DNA from: Desulfobacterales bacterium
Lineage (GTDB): Bacteria; Desulfobacterota; DSM-4660; Desulfatiglandales; Desulfatiglandaceae
Assembly: GCA_022013615.1 (NCBI GenBank)
Contig: JAKLQB010000045.1
Location: 1 to 5,923 of the forward strand
DNA: 5,923 bases
Direction: 5' to 3'
This document shows positions 5,654-5,923 of this stretch, one piece after another; within the stretch, counting starts at the first letter, position 1; the number at the start of each line of letters is the position of its first letter. Position numbers and translations under genes: made by a program. A model generated the notes under the pieces. That model was not told where the DNA came from. It did no database searches and saw only the letters and a program-made list of their open reading frames with translations.

Positions 5654-5923
5654 CTAGTAGATCCTGGAGCTAAAGTATTTATAGGCCCTTTCTGTGGGCG
5701 TAATGCCTTCTTTATTAGCTGCCTCAAGATTTTTCCGGACACCAGACTTACACACTTTTTCAGTATGGCTCATAATGTTATCCATGCTGGCATTTTCCCT
5801 GTGCATGTACTCTTCCATGCCAGCGATCACCCCTCCGGTGTTATGCATCCAGTCTACCTGGAACAATATGTCCTGTTCAGCAAGGATCTTTGCAAGCCTG
5901 ATCTCTTCTTCCTGGTTTGTGGC
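5654..5923 (-). CDS. Probable Glu/Leu/Phe/Val dehydrogenase, C-terminal part (5' end outside window)
   Basis: The frame is open to the window edge and ends at TAG 5654-5656, giving the last 89 residues. Near the start of the visible part, ATNQEEE…LAKILAEQDILFQVDWMHNTGGVIAGMEEY (about residues 2-43) resembles the C-terminal region of NAD(P)-dependent amino-acid dehydrogenases. There an A-x-N-Q turn next to the cofactor site is followed by a helix, then a strand and an N-x-GGVI motif. The rest is a helical tail. Such enzymes oxidatively deaminate an amino acid to its 2-oxo acid. Sitting 51 bases upstream of an amino-acid-type importer on the same strand, it may act on the imported substrate. 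The cofactor-binding and catalytic lysine regions are outside the window. The motif match is short and divergent (D-W-M-H-N in place of the common D-Y-V-x-N), so substrate is unknown and the family call is moderate. Confidence 0.68.
   Translation of the reverse strand, partial: ATNQEEEIRLAKILAEQDILFQVDWMHNTGGVIAGMEEYMHRENASMDNIMSHTEKVCKSGVRKNLEAANKEGITPTERAYKYFSSRIY

Overview
The window holds two gene blocks that point towards each other. On the + strand (1-2726) is a histidine-degradation / one-carbon block: the 3' end of glutamate formimidoyltransferase (ftcD), imidazolonepropionase (hutI), a stand-alone formimidoyl-THF cyclodeaminase / methenyl-THF cyclohydrolase (fchA-like), and a RidA-family enamine/imine deaminase. 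On the - strand (2847-5923) is an amino-acid uptake block, in transcription order: the 3' end of a probable Glu/Leu/Phe/Val-type amino-acid dehydrogenase, a periplasmic binding protein of the ABC_sub_bind (TrpX-like) family, its membrane permease, and its ATPase.

The hut block accounts for the later steps of histidine breakdown. HutI opens imidazolonepropionate to N-formimino-glutamate, FtcD moves the formimino group to tetrahydrofolate, and FchA releases ammonia to give methenyl-THF for the one-carbon pool. RidA would remove reactive enamine/imine intermediates. FtcD and FchA are separate proteins here, with hutI lying between their genes, unlike the fused animal enzyme. The transporter block probably imports an amino acid, possibly aromatic, for the neighbouring dehydrogenase; the substrate is inferred, not shown.

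Two things stand out. (1) Between the convergent 3' ends (2738-2839) sits a 102-bp element with 19-bp terminal inverted repeats (18/19 matching), starting GTAAG and ending CTTAC, flanked by an exact 8-bp direct repeat AAAAAGAC. This is a MITE-like insertion with an intact target-site duplication, and its ends resemble the IS66 family. It contains C5/G5 hairpins that could end transcription of the ATPase operon. (2) The ATPase gene is frameshifted near its 5' end. Its canonical N-terminus (ATG at 3625) is in a different frame from the Walker A and later motifs, and one base is missing in an A-run at 3571-3573.

The organism is most likely an anaerobic Gram-negative bacterium. The binding protein has a signal-peptidase I leader rather than a lipobox, and the split FtcD/FchA pathway and the C5/G5-rich intergenic repeat fit Desulfobacterota (the former Deltaproteobacteria). 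That placement is an inference from impression only. Apart from the element and a short octamer repeat at 273-335, I see no RNA genes, CRISPR array or intact transposase, and no wholly new system.
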